DNA from: JAFDVL01 sp043736395
GTDB lineage: Bacteria; Acidobacteriota; Blastocatellia; RBC074
Reading direction: 5' to 3'
DNA: 10,076 bases
Assembly (NCBI GenBank): GCA_043736395.1
Contig: JAYTCQ010000317.1
Location: forward strand, 1 to 10,076
In this document: positions 1 to 7,882 of the stretch, piece by piece
Position numbering within the stretch: the stretch's first letter is position 1
Layout: each line of letters begins with the position of its first letter
Translations under genes and position numbers: made by a program
The notes under the pieces: model-generated
Seen by the model: only the letters and a program-made list of their open reading frames with translations
Databases searched by the model: none
What the model was told of the DNA's origin: nothing

Positions 1-2126
1 TGAGCTTGGGCTGTGATTGGGGATGCGCTGTCGACGTCTTGATAACTTACAATCAATCTATCCTGCAAATTGGTTGAAGCCTGCAAAGCCCCGTCATTAT
101 TGGCGGCGCGTGATTCTGAGATTTTTATGGCTCCGCGAAAAACTCCTGACTGCGCGGCATCGGCACTGAGTACAACTTCTTCGTTGTCGCTCGTGATTGA
201 ACTTTTCACTGTTACTTTGACCGGTGCTTTTGCGTTGCGATCCGCCAGTGTGATGTTCATCATTTCGCCGTTGACGTAATTATTTTGATCCAGTTTGAGT
301 GTGGCAAAATCACTGCAAAATGGAGCCGCATCAAACGATTCCGTCGGGCGACGATCATTGGTGTCCAACGTCTTTGCAGAATATCCCAAGCCGCGCTTTG
401 CGAACGCCTGCCATAATAAACATTGATTGGAGCCGTTGTTGTCGACTTTATCCGCGAGCAGAATCGCATCACGAGCTTCAATAAAATTCGGCTCCACCGG
501 AGTCAATTTCATCCCGTCAATTATCAGTTGCAAACTTTGTTTTTGTCCTTCGTCAAAGCCATATTTTTTAATCAGCAAAGCCCGCAAATCCCACAACGTC
601 GCGCACCAGATTTCCCCGACTGAATGCGGCGTCGGATTCGTAAAAATTCGCCCAAGCGTCATCGGAGAAACATTAATGTCAGTGCTATATGGAAATTGCC
701 GCAAGCCGCGCGAGTAATTATTCGTCGCGTATTGCGCAATCAAATACGCGCCATCTACCGGATCAGAGGCTTTCCGCATCAATGCCAATGCGACAAAATC
801 TGACCAGCCTTCGCCCAAGCCGCGCGCCTGCATTCCGCCAAGTCCTAAGCCATCGCCGATCAATCTCCCGCTGACTCCGTGCGTCAATTCATGCAAGATC
901 ACAGATTGATCGAAACTGCCGTCCAGTTGCGGTGAACCGTTCCACAGAAACATTTGGACGCGTCCCGCTCTGCCGTCCGGCGGAGTCGTAAAATTCGCAT
1001 TATTGACGCCGCTACCGTCCTGCGCTTCGGCTTGAATCGAATCGTTCCCTTTGCCTCCAAAGTTAAAATTGTTCACCTGAAAATTCCCCGCTGATTCCGT
1101 GAATCCGTAATTATACAAAATGTCGTGAAAGCGATTTGTCCAATAGAATAAATTCACTTGTGCCGCTTTTTGATTTTCGGAATCGGTCGCCGCTTTACTG
1201 AAATCAAGGGCAAACGAAAAATTCAGATTCAGAATTTTCAGCACCGGAGCGTCAGGCAAATTGTCGTTATTGCGATCAAGATACGCGCCTACATTATTGC
1301 TGATGAGGCTATCGGGTACAGCTCCTGCCCACCAATTAAAATGCGGATCGCTCATCGGAAAATTCGGTGAGCCATTAAAGACAAGGTCGCTTCGGTCAAT
1401 AACTACGGGCTGATTCGTCGTATTCGGATTATTCGGGCGCGGGCTTTCCGTGTTAAAAACAAGCCCGTGCGGATCAGATTCGTAGCTGGTCAAATTCCGG
1501 CGAAATAAAATTGAGCCGCGCTCGGCGTCCACTAAAATGTAATAAGCATCAGGCGTCTCAGTCGCCCAAATAATTTGTTCCCACGCTAGAATCAGACGGT
1601 CTTCGGTAAGCGGAAAATATATTAATCTCGTGCCTGAGCTGGATACAGAAGCACTGGGATTTTCAATTTCAATACCGGTTTTTTCAGCGGCAATTCGTTG
1701 TGCCTGATTAAAATTAATTTTTACTTTTCCGCTTTCAGCCAGACGCGAAGCATTTTCAAAAACCTTTCCATCTGCGGCAATGATTTCGCCATTTACATTG
1801 AGATGAACGCGAATTGGTGGCTGAAAAATTTCAATTCCATTCACGTTTTGGCGGAACGAAAGATGCGTCATTCGATTCGTTCGGTCTTCGCGAATCAGCT
1901 CCAGCTCAGCAGTTGCGCTTCGATTTAGGAAATTTCTCGCAATGGATTCAGGCTGTTGCGGCCCTGATGATTCAAGCTTCGAAGGATTAAAAACAAGTAC
2001 ACGCTTAGGTTTTGCGCCGGCACGGATGTCGAAATCTGCGGATGAACGATTTGTTTGAGCGAAGGAATTAACTACCGCGAAGACGGTGAACAGGAAGAAA
2101 AATACAAAAAGAAAAATTCGTTTCAT
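1..2126 (-). CDS. Secreted M36 (fungalysin-type) zinc metallopeptidase, 3' end outside window
   Basis: The minus-strand frame is open from ATG at 2126 to the left edge (708 complete codons, no stop), so the C-terminus is missing. Residues 1-24 form a signal peptide: MKR, a Phe/Val-rich core, then SFAQ. Residues about 60-125 resemble the FTP propeptide of thermolysin/fungalysin enzymes (LSFRQNVNGIEIF, then RVHLNVNGEIIAADG). The zinc site is HELTHG with H412, E413 and H416, and the third ligand is E439 in GEGWSDF, the usual M36 arrangement. The protein should be exported, activated by loss of the propeptide, and degrade extracellular protein. Residues from about 605 onward (SGVFRGAIKISE, DRLIVSYQDVDS) look like an Ig-like module of the 'GVFTG...D.Y.D' type found after catalytic domains of exported proteins. 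No clear Shine-Dalgarno sequence precedes 2126. It is transcribed divergently from the SBBP gene at 2491. Family assignment is firm; the substrate is unknown. Confidence 0.93.
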   Translation of the reverse strand, partial: MKRIFLFVFFFLFTVFAVVNSFAQTNRSSADFDIRAGAKPKRVLVFNPSKLESSGPQQPESIARNFLNRSATAELELIREDRTNRMTHLSFRQNVNGIEIFQPPIRVHLNVNGEIIAADGKVFENASRLAESGKVKINFNQAQRIAAEKTGIEIENPSASVSSSGTRLIYFPLTEDRLILAWEQIIWATETPDAYYILVDAERGSILFRRNLTSYESDPHGLVFNTESPRPNNPNTTNQPVVIDRSDLVFNGSPNFPMSDPHFNWWAGAVPDSLISNNVGAYLDRNNDNLPDAPVLKILNLNFSFALDFSKAATDSENQKAAQVNLFYWTNRFHDILYNYGFTESAGNFQVNNFNFGGKGNDSIQAEAQDGSGVNNANFTTPPDGRAGRVQMFLWNGSPQLDGSFDQSVILHELTHGVSGRLIGDGLGLGGMQARGLGEGWSDFVALALMRKASDPVDGAYLIAQYATNNYSRGLRQFPYSTDINVSPMTLGRIFTNPTPHSVGEIWCATLWDLRALLIKKYGFDEGQKQSLQLIIDGMKLTPVEPNFIEARDAILLADKVDNNGSNQCLLWQAFAKRGLGYSAKTLDTNDRRPTESFDAAPFCSDFATLKLDQNNYVNGEMMNITLADRNAKAPVKVTVKSSITSDNEEVVLSADAAQSGVFRGAIKISESRAANNDGALQASTNLQDRLIVSYQDVDSASPITAQA

Positions 2127-2490
2127 AGACTAAACATTGCCGGTGCATAGTCGATTTTTTTTGGTCAGCGCGCAAATTCTGAGGAATTGAAGAGTCGCGC
2201 CAAAAATTAAAACTGAGTAAGAACGGAGCATGTATGACACATCCGCAATCACGAAAATTTTCCGGCAAAATTTCTATTGACCTGACTTTAAAAACTGTGG
2301 CACTCTTTCAGGCGGAATAAAAGTCTTCCTCACAACCGGCAAAATTGTTTCGTAGAAGACAAATTCTATTAGAACGACTCACGACAAACTAACAGTTTGT
2401 CGGACAGTATTTTCACGCCATTTCCTTATTTTCACTGGACAATTCAGCTATTTTCGTCGCTCCCCCGCGACTTTGTTCACTTGGAAAAAT
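2127..2490. promoter_or_regulatory. Divergent intergenic region between protease and SBBP genes
   Basis: This 364-base AT-rich spacer must hold the promoters for both flanking genes. I see no convincing -35/-10 pair: TTGACC at 2277-2282 faces the SBBP gene but has no good -10 at normal spacing. Visible structure includes the 11-base direct repeat CCGGCAAAATT at 2262-2272 and 2336-2346, the palindrome GAAAATTTTC at 2253-2262, and a strong inverted repeat at 2382-2402 (listed separately). Short ORFs here have no ribosome binding site or recognisable protein features, so I regard the stretch as noncoding. Confidence 0.5.
2382..2402. repeat. Perfect 9-bp inverted repeat with 3-base loop upstream of SBBP gene
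   Basis: CGACAAACT (2382-2390), loop AAC, AGTTTGTCG (2394-2402). All nine pairs match. It lies 88 bases before the chosen ATG at 2491, so it could be a leader hairpin, an operator for a dimeric regulator, or the remnant of a mobile-element end. No T-run follows it on the plus strand, which argues against an intrinsic terminator in that direction. Confidence 0.6.
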
Positions 2491-5349
2491 ATGTTCGAAC
2501 AACTCAATTCAGTCCGGCAATGCTTGCGAGTAGTTCATTTGATCTTCCCGGCTTTGCTGTTTGGAATCGGAGCTTTCGCTCCTGAAAATAGACCACCTCG
2601 CACCACCATACATTCACAAATACCGCTCGCCTTCGAGCGCAATCAAGGTCAGTCTGCGCCCGACGTACGATTTATCGCACGCGGAGCTAAGGCGACGTTG
2701 TATCTCAACAACCATTCAGCAAAGTTAGAATCCAGCGCACATCATTCATTGACGATGCGCTGGATCAACAGCAATTCGGCTCCGGTTATTTCCGGTGAAG
2801 ATAGATTAGAAAAACAAAGTAATTACTTCATCGGCACTGATCAAAATCACTGGACGAACAACATTTCTAATTTTGAAAAAGTTCGTTATGAAAAAATTTA
2901 TCCCGGCATTGACCTGATATTTTATGGCAATGATCGGGAGCTGGAATACGACTTCATCGTCGCACCTCACAGCAATCCACACACAATAAAATTCAGTTTT
3001 GACGAAGCTGAGAATATTTTCATTAATCACGGCGGCGAACTGGTTTTGAAAAATTTTAAGGCTGAAATGATTCAACAAAAACCTTTGGCGTATCAGCTTA
3101 TTCACGGCGAAAAAATCTCAGTTGCCGCGAATTACGTCATTTCAACAAACAATGAAATCAGTTTTGCGGTTGGCAACTATAATCAAGATTTTCCTTTGAT
3201 TATTGATCCGGTTATCAGTTATGCCAGCTACGTTGGCGAAGACCTAAATTCGCAACCGGTAATCGCTACTGACGCACAAGGGAACGCCTACATCGCGCGA
3301 ACGTTCGGCGTTCCTGCGACCAGCGGAGCCGTGCAAAATGGCTCTATGATTTCCATCACGAAAATTAATGCAAGCGGCACGGCGGTACTGTATTCAGTCA
3401 TCATCGGCAGCGGCGATCAGGATCAGGCGTACGGCATTACCGTTGACAGTAACGGCAATTGTTACGTGGCAGGCAAGACAAATTCTTCGTTGTTCCCGAC
3501 TACTGCGGGAGCCTTTCAAACCGATTTCGGCATCGCTTGCGGAACCTGTTCCAATGCGTTCGTCACGAAAATAAATCCAAACGGAAATGCATTGATTTAT
3601 TCGACCTACGTCAAAGGTGAAGCCACGCAGATTTCAGAAAAAAAATTAAATGTTGCCCGCGCTATCGCCGTAGACGCGAACGGCAATGCCTTCATCACCG
3701 GAGACACAAATGTTTCCGATTTTCCGGTGACTCCGAATGCGCTGCAACCAACCATGACAACGTATCGCGGGCTTCCTTCGCAGGATGCTTTCGTGACGAA
3801 ACTCAACGCCAGCGGTTCGCAAATTATTTATTCAACCTATCTCGGCGGCGGAGACAATGTTGATAAAGGGATGGGGATTGCAGTGGATGTGGCGGGCAAC
3901 GCCTTTATTGGCGGGGTTACGAGCAACGGCATCGTCAGCGTGACGCGTCTGCAGGGAACAATTTTCCCAACGACTGCGACTTCATATCAAACAACCGACA
4001 CGCGCGGAATTGGAGAATTTATTCCGGTCTACGCCTTCGCTGCGAAGGTGAATCCGAATGGAACCGCGCTTCTCTATTCGGCTTTGATTGGCACAGTCAA
4101 CAGCAGCATTCCACCCTTTGGATTCGGGATTGATAATGCAGGCAGCGCTTATCTGGCAAGCTTCACACGTTCTAAAACTTTCCCCGTCACAGCCAATGCA
4201 TTCAGAAAAAATTTCGGGTCAAATCCCGATGACGGCGGCGAAGCGTTTGTGACGAAATTAAATTCGAATGGCAACGCGCTGGCGTATTCAACGTACCTGG
4301 GCGGCACTGGGGCGAACACTGGCGATTACGCAACTAATTTAGCGATTGACGGAGCTGGAAATGCGATCGTCACGGGGTTAACCAATTCATCGGATTTTCC
4401 GCAAACAGGAACCCCGGCGACAATCACGCAAGCTGGCGGCTTTGTGACGAAGCTTAATGCGACCGGTTCCGCTATTATTGAATCCACTTATTTGTCGCAG
4501 GGAGTTCCTGAAAAAATTGCGCTGGATCGCGGCGGGAATATTTTTCTGACAGGTTTTGCTACCGAAGATTTTCATCCGACCGCGAATGCTTTTCAAACGG
4601 AAATCGGCGCGGTGTATTTGATGAAATTAAGTGCGCCGAGAGTAGCGACTACCGTGTCGGCGGCCAGTTATTTCGGGGCGAAAATTGCCTGTGAAGGAAT
4701 CGCTTCTGTTTTTGGCCTTGAGCTTTCTGCTACAACGCAAGCCGCGAATACGATCCCGCTTCCGACGAGTCTTGGCGGTACTTCGGTGAAGGTCAAAGAC
4801 AGTTTAGGAGTTGAACGCGACGCTCCGATTTTCTTTACTTCTCCGACCCAAATTAATTTTCAAATCCCACCGGGAACAGTTCCGGGAATTGCGACGATTA
4901 CGATTTCGAGCAGTGCTGGTACTTCAATTTCTACCATTGAAATCGTGACCGTGGCTCCGAGTTTATTTTCAGCGGATTCGACCGGGAAAGGTTTAGCGGC
5001 GGCACAGATTCAACGCAGCACTTCGACTGCCTTTGAATCCGTTGTGAAATTTGATTTTATGCGAGGGCAATTTGCCGCTTTACCGATTGATCTGAGCAAT
5101 CAGAATGAGCAGGCTTTTTTGATTTTGTATGGAACTGGAATTCGGCTGCGGAGCGGTTTGAATCAGGTAACCGCAAAAATTGGAAACCTCACCTTGCCAG
5201 TTGATTATGCGGGTTCGCAAAATGGTTATGTCGGATTGGATCAGGTCAACGTCCTGCTTCCGCGCAGTCTGATTGGCAGCGGACTAATTGACGTTGGATT
5301 AACGGTGGATGGTAAGATGACGAACACAGTGCAGATTTTTGTGAAGTAA
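2491..5349 (+). CDS. Secreted SBBP beta-propeller-like repeat protein with TIGR03437-type C-terminal domain
   Basis: 952 residues from ATG 2491. The frame can be extended six codons to TTG 2473, but the ATG is preceded by GGAAA (2483-2487) and gives a better signal peptide: Arg/Gln-rich start, then VVHLIFPALLFGIGAFA. Residues about 45-240 form the N-terminal domain found in front of SBBP repeats (IPLAFERNQGQ, YPGIDLIFYG, LEYDFIVAP, LIIDPVI). Residues about 240-712 hold roughly seven SBBP repeats, recognised by D..GNAYI.G.T...FP.T..A.Q, DAFVTKLN and YSTYLGG. Residues about 715-952 match the TIGR03437 type seen mainly in Acidobacteria (VSAASY, PTQINFQIP, VAPSLFSAD, LILYGTGIR, GLDQVNVLLP). The role is unknown; surface or extracellular binding is inferred. 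It converges on a paralogue ending at 5512. Confidence 0.93.
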   Translation: MFEQLNSVRQCLRVVHLIFPALLFGIGAFAPENRPPRTTIHSQIPLAFERNQGQSAPDVRFIARGAKATLYLNNHSAKLESSAHHSLTMRWINSNSAPVISGEDRLEKQSNYFIGTDQNHWTNNISNFEKVRYEKIYPGIDLIFYGNDRELEYDFIVAPHSNPHTIKFSFDEAENIFINHGGELVLKNFKAEMIQQKPLAYQLIHGEKISVAANYVISTNNEISFAVGNYNQDFPLIIDPVISYASYVGEDLNSQPVIATDAQGNAYIARTFGVPATSGAVQNGSMISITKINASGTAVLYSVIIGSGDQDQAYGITVDSNGNCYVAGKTNSSLFPTTAGAFQTDFGIACGTCSNAFVTKINPNGNALIYSTYVKGEATQISEKKLNVARAIAVDANGNAFITGDTNVSDFPVTPNALQPTMTTYRGLPSQDAFVTKLNASGSQIIYSTYLGGGDNVDKGMGIAVDVAGNAFIGGVTSNGIVSVTRLQGTIFPTTATSYQTTDTRGIGEFIPVYAFAAKVNPNGTALLYSALIGTVNSSIPPFGFGIDNAGSAYLASFTRSKTFPVTANAFRKNFGSNPDDGGEAFVTKLNSNGNALAYSTYLGGTGANTGDYATNLAIDGAGNAIVTGLTNSSDFPQTGTPATITQAGGFVTKLNATGSAIIESTYLSQGVPEKIALDRGGNIFLTGFATEDFHPTANAFQTEIGAVYLMKLSAPRVATTVSAASYFGAKIACEGIASVFGLELSATTQAANTIPLPTSLGGTSVKVKDSLGVERDAPIFFTSPTQINFQIPPGTVPGIATITISSSAGTSISTIEIVTVAPSLFSADSTGKGLAAAQIQRSTSTAFESVVKFDFMRGQFAALPIDLSNQNEQAFLILYGTGIRLRSGLNQVTAKIGNLTLPVDYAGSQNGYVGLDQVNVLLPRSLIGSGLIDVGLTVDGKMTNTVQIFVK

Positions 5350-5351
5350 AA

Positions 5352-5505
5352 ACTGGGGGCGCTCCTCATTGGAAGCGCCCGCCACTGGGAACGCCCGCAT
5401 CCTGTGGGTGAATCCGTGGCGAGCAAATTAACTGCGATGAAAAGTAATCCTTGTGTGAGGCTCGCCCGCAGGATGCGCGCGTTCCCAGTAAAGGCGCTCC
5501 CAGTG
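5352..5505. repeat. Nested palindromic repeat filling the convergent intergenic gap
   Basis: The outer arms ACTGGGGGCGC (5352-5362) and GCGCTCCCAGT (5494-5504) match at 10 of 11 positions. The inner arms at 5384-5404 and 5469-5489 match at 20 of 21 positions as reverse complements, and pairing continues weakly inward (GGGTGA against TCGCCC). The motif ACTGGG followed closely by CGC therefore appears four times, twice on each strand. The element occupies nearly all of the gap between two convergent stop codons. This is the typical location and form of REP/MITE-like palindromic repeats; that it is a dispersed family in this genome is inferred. Confidence 0.75.
5357..5380. terminator. GC-rich hairpin just after the SBBP stop codon
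   Basis: GGGCGCTCC (5357-5365), loop TCATT, GGAAGCGCCC (5371-5380), with one bulged A. It begins eight bases after the stop at 5347-5349. It lacks a T-run, so it is not a classical intrinsic terminator. It may still stop or protect transcripts, or simply be part of the larger palindromic element that surrounds it. Confidence 0.4.
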
Positions 5506-5511
5506 TTTTCT

Positions 5512-7794
5512 TTATGGTGTGATTCGTGCGACGAAAGCGTCAAAGCCTCCTGCCAAATCTTCTTGATAAGCACTACCAAGTGGCCTCACAGGAAACGAAC
5601 TTTGCGACGCGGAAGAATTGGTAAAGCCGACAAAATAGGCTCTCGCGGTAGTTGGTGGAACTGCGACGCCGCGAATGCTATCCGAATTTCCGTCCTGATA
5701 ATCCGGCGCGCCGCCGCCGAAATAAGTCAGAAGTTTGACATCCGCAGCGCCTAAACCATCCGGGCTGACTCGCGCGACGAATCCATCAGTACCAGGCAAA
5801 TTACTATCCAGCGCGTCCACTATTGCCAGATCAGAAGATTCTGTTTCGCCAACGACATAAGCATCATTACCAACCAGCGAAATGCCATATCCCGTATCAT
5901 AATCAGAACCGCCGAGGAACGTTGAATAGCTAATTCTTCCCAGCGCATTGAAGCGCGTCAGGAACACATCACCGGCTCCTTTTTGTACGGTTTGCGCTGC
6001 ATTCGCTGTAATCGGAAAGCTAGTTGAGGTGGAAGAATACGCTACGTTTGAAACTGTCGTAGAATGCGAACGGCCTGTGAGGTAAACCTGCGCTCCGCCT
6101 GGGACGACAGCAATTCCGTAGGCGTATTCGCGCCCATTTCCACCTAAAAATGTACTGTATTTCAATCCTGCTGTTCCTGTAATTGGATCAAGCCTGACAT
6201 AAAAAGCATCCACTGGCGCAAGTCCTGACAACCTGTTATCAAACGCGTCAGCAGAGAATGGAAAGTTGGTGGATTGTGTGCTGCCAGTGACGTAAATCAA
6301 TCCACTGTCAACCGCTATCGCCTGCCCGTAATCCATATTCGTGCCACCAATAAACGTGGAATAATTCAACGTGCCGAGATTGGACGAAAGCTTCGAAACG
6401 AAGACATCATACGTCCCGTTGTGACTTGCATCATAAGCGCCGGTGATTGGGAAAGGCGTGCCGCCCACAAACGGCCATGTTTGCCCTGTCGCATAAACAT
6501 TGCCTGCCGCATCAAGCGTAATCGCGTTCACGGCGTCATAGCCTCCGCTGCCGAGATAAGTGAATCGGTCTAAGGCTCCGGCAGCATTCAATCTTGCGAT
6601 GAAGCCATCATCATTACCCGCCCCCGGATCAACACTAACATAACCTCCGACACCGGAAACAAAACTTGATCCCATGATGCCACCAACATAAGCGTTGCCG
6701 CTGGCATCAACTTTAATGCTTTTGCCAAGATCGTTGCCGACGCCACCAAAAAACGTCAGATAATTCAAGGTCGTCCCGGCTGAATTCAATTTAGCGACGA
6801 AGACATCCTGGTCATGCGCGGCGGTTGAAATGTTAGTATCAGGAAATTGGGTTGATGAAATTTCTCCGGTGATATACGCATCACAAACTCCAGTCACGCA
6901 ATTTCCAAGAGCAATGCTGTAGCCTTTTTCATCTCCGTTGAATCCGCCCACGTAAGTTGAATAATTCAAGACTGGATCAATGATTAACTCGTTTGCATGG
7001 TCGTAATTTCCAACTGCAAAGCTGACTTCGTTGCCCTTTAAAACAAAGCTACCTTTGACTTCACGGCGTTCATCATTCACGTTCTGATACATCACCGGAG
7101 CGTGATGACGAAGCTCGCCTCCATCAGTCGAAATCATCAAATCGCCGTTGTCGGCCAGGCGAACTTTTGAAGCGCCCGTGAACTGCATCCGAATCGAATT
7201 CGGGTCTGCCTGCGGCGCGACGATGAAGTCATATTCAAGCTGCTGTTGGTTGCCGTAATACACAACGTCAATTCCAGCGTAGACCTGTGAATATTTCACT
7301 TTCGCATAATTCGCAACATTTGAACGATGCTTTGAGGAATCCTTGCCGGTGTAATAATTCGTCACCATCGGCATCAGATTTTCGCCCAGAATGGCAGCAG
7401 GTTCATTCGCCGCGAGCAATTTCATTCGTAATACGGAAGATTGTTTGGCGGACTTCTGCAAAGTCATCACGGCTTCATCCGCCGTCAAAAATAAATTGTA
7501 GCCGCGACCTCGTGAAGTGAATTTCACTTGTGAATTTTCCTGACCGTCATTCGCTACAAAGCTCATCGGACGCGTCTTAAAATTTTTCCGAATGTCTGCC
7601 TGTTGCGGCTCCGTAAACATCGTGAACAAGGCGGGATTGGTTCCCATGGCTTTCGTTTGCCGGAGAGAAAGCCATGGGAGGGGAGCTGACGACTGCAAAC
7701 AGAGTGTCAGCGTTACTGCACAAATCAAACCAACCCTCACTTTATCAGCTGATTTGACGCAGCAGTAAATCATACTTAAGGTATTCATATTCAT
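5512..7794 (-). CDS. Secreted SBBP beta-propeller-like repeat protein without a C-terminal domain
   Basis: 760 residues from ATG 7794. The frame extends to GTG 7887, but AAAGGA (7799-7804) sits four bases before the ATG and the protein then starts with a plausible signal sequence (VRVGLICAVTLTLCLQSS). Residues about 75-278 are the same pre-SBBP domain as in the protein at 2491-5349 (MSFVANDGQ, YAGIDVVYYG, LEYDFIVAP, FAVGNYDH, LIIDPVLNYSTYVGG). Residues 278-760 are about seven SBBP repeats (DVFVAKLN, LNYSTFIGG, KYSTFLGG, ISYSTFLGG, FPITANAAQ). The protein ends at DAFVARITP, directly after the last repeat, with no TIGR03437, sorting or anchoring domain. An exported repeat protein of unknown ligand is the safe reading. 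The codons for about residues 39-51 lie in a perfect inverted repeat (7642-7679), which may be an inserted palindromic element. Confidence 0.92.
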   Translation of the reverse strand: MNMNTLSMIYCCVKSADKVRVGLICAVTLTLCLQSSAPLPWLSLRQTKAMGTNPALFTMFTEPQQADIRKNFKTRPMSFVANDGQENSQVKFTSRGRGYNLFLTADEAVMTLQKSAKQSSVLRMKLLAANEPAAILGENLMPMVTNYYTGKDSSKHRSNVANYAKVKYSQVYAGIDVVYYGNQQQLEYDFIVAPQADPNSIRMQFTGASKVRLADNGDLMISTDGGELRHHAPVMYQNVNDERREVKGSFVLKGNEVSFAVGNYDHANELIIDPVLNYSTYVGGFNGDEKGYSIALGNCVTGVCDAYITGEISSTQFPDTNISTAAHDQDVFVAKLNSAGTTLNYLTFFGGVGNDLGKSIKVDASGNAYVGGIMGSSFVSGVGGYVSVDPGAGNDDGFIARLNAAGALDRFTYLGSGGYDAVNAITLDAAGNVYATGQTWPFVGGTPFPITGAYDASHNGTYDVFVSKLSSNLGTLNYSTFIGGTNMDYGQAIAVDSGLIYVTGSTQSTNFPFSADAFDNRLSGLAPVDAFYVRLDPITGTAGLKYSTFLGGNGREYAYGIAVVPGGAQVYLTGRSHSTTVSNVAYSSTSTSFPITANAAQTVQKGAGDVFLTRFNALGRISYSTFLGGSDYDTGYGISLVGNDAYVVGETESSDLAIVDALDSNLPGTDGFVARVSPDGLGAADVKLLTYFGGGAPDYQDGNSDSIRGVAVPPTTARAYFVGFTNSSASQSSFPVRPLGSAYQEDLAGGFDAFVARITP
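7642..7679. repeat. 13-bp perfect inverted repeat inside the SBBP coding sequence
   Basis: TCCCATGGCTTTC (7642-7654), 12-base loop, GAAAGCCATGGGA (7667-7679). All 13 pairs match, which is far beyond what coding constraints would give by chance. It encodes PWLSLRQTKAMG in the minus-strand protein, at the junction of signal peptide and mature domain. That is a tolerant site where an in-frame palindromic element could insert. A related shorter hairpin, GCTTTC with an 11-base loop and GAAAGC, lies in the noncoding spacer at 8083-8105. Confidence 0.75.
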
Positions 7795-7798
7795 TTCG

Positions 7799-7804
7799 TC
7801 CTTT
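7799..7804 (-). promoter_or_regulatory. Ribosome binding site deciding the start of the minus-strand SBBP gene
   Basis: Read on the minus strand the sequence is AAAGGA, then CGAA, then ATG at 7794. This is the only good Shine-Dalgarno sequence near the start and favours 7794 over the upstream GTG at 7887, which has none. Confidence 0.65.
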
Positions 7805-7824
7805 CGCGGAAAAGAAGTGATGAT

Positions 7825-7882
7825 AAAAGCGGGAAGATTGGTTGTTGTGCTGTCAAACTCCTCAACCGGACTTTCCGCTTTT
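7825..7882 (-). promoter_or_regulatory. Leader hairpin upstream of the minus-strand SBBP gene
   Basis: On the plus strand AAAAGCGGGAAG (7825-7836) pairs with CTTTCCGCTTTT (7871-7882) at 11 of 12 positions. Inside it GGTTG (7840-7844) pairs with CAACC (7863-7867). In the minus-strand transcript the stem ends with CCGCTTTTATC, 30 bases before the ATG, and leaves the ribosome binding site free. It could act as an attenuator or as an mRNA-stabilising leader. On the plus strand it is followed by a run of six T (7879-7884), so it may instead terminate antisense transcription. Confidence 0.45.

Noticed and set aside
2300..2316. Possible sigma-54 promoter (GGCAC at 2300-2304 followed by a GG/GC pair)
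   Set aside because: The -12 element reads CAGGC rather than TTGC and the GG-to-GC spacing is off by one base.
3214..4626. Recurrent short DNA similarity within the SBBP region, as for tandem repeats
   Set aside because: The repetition is at protein level (SBBP motifs) with diverged codons; it is the normal architecture of the protein and not a separate DNA repeat.
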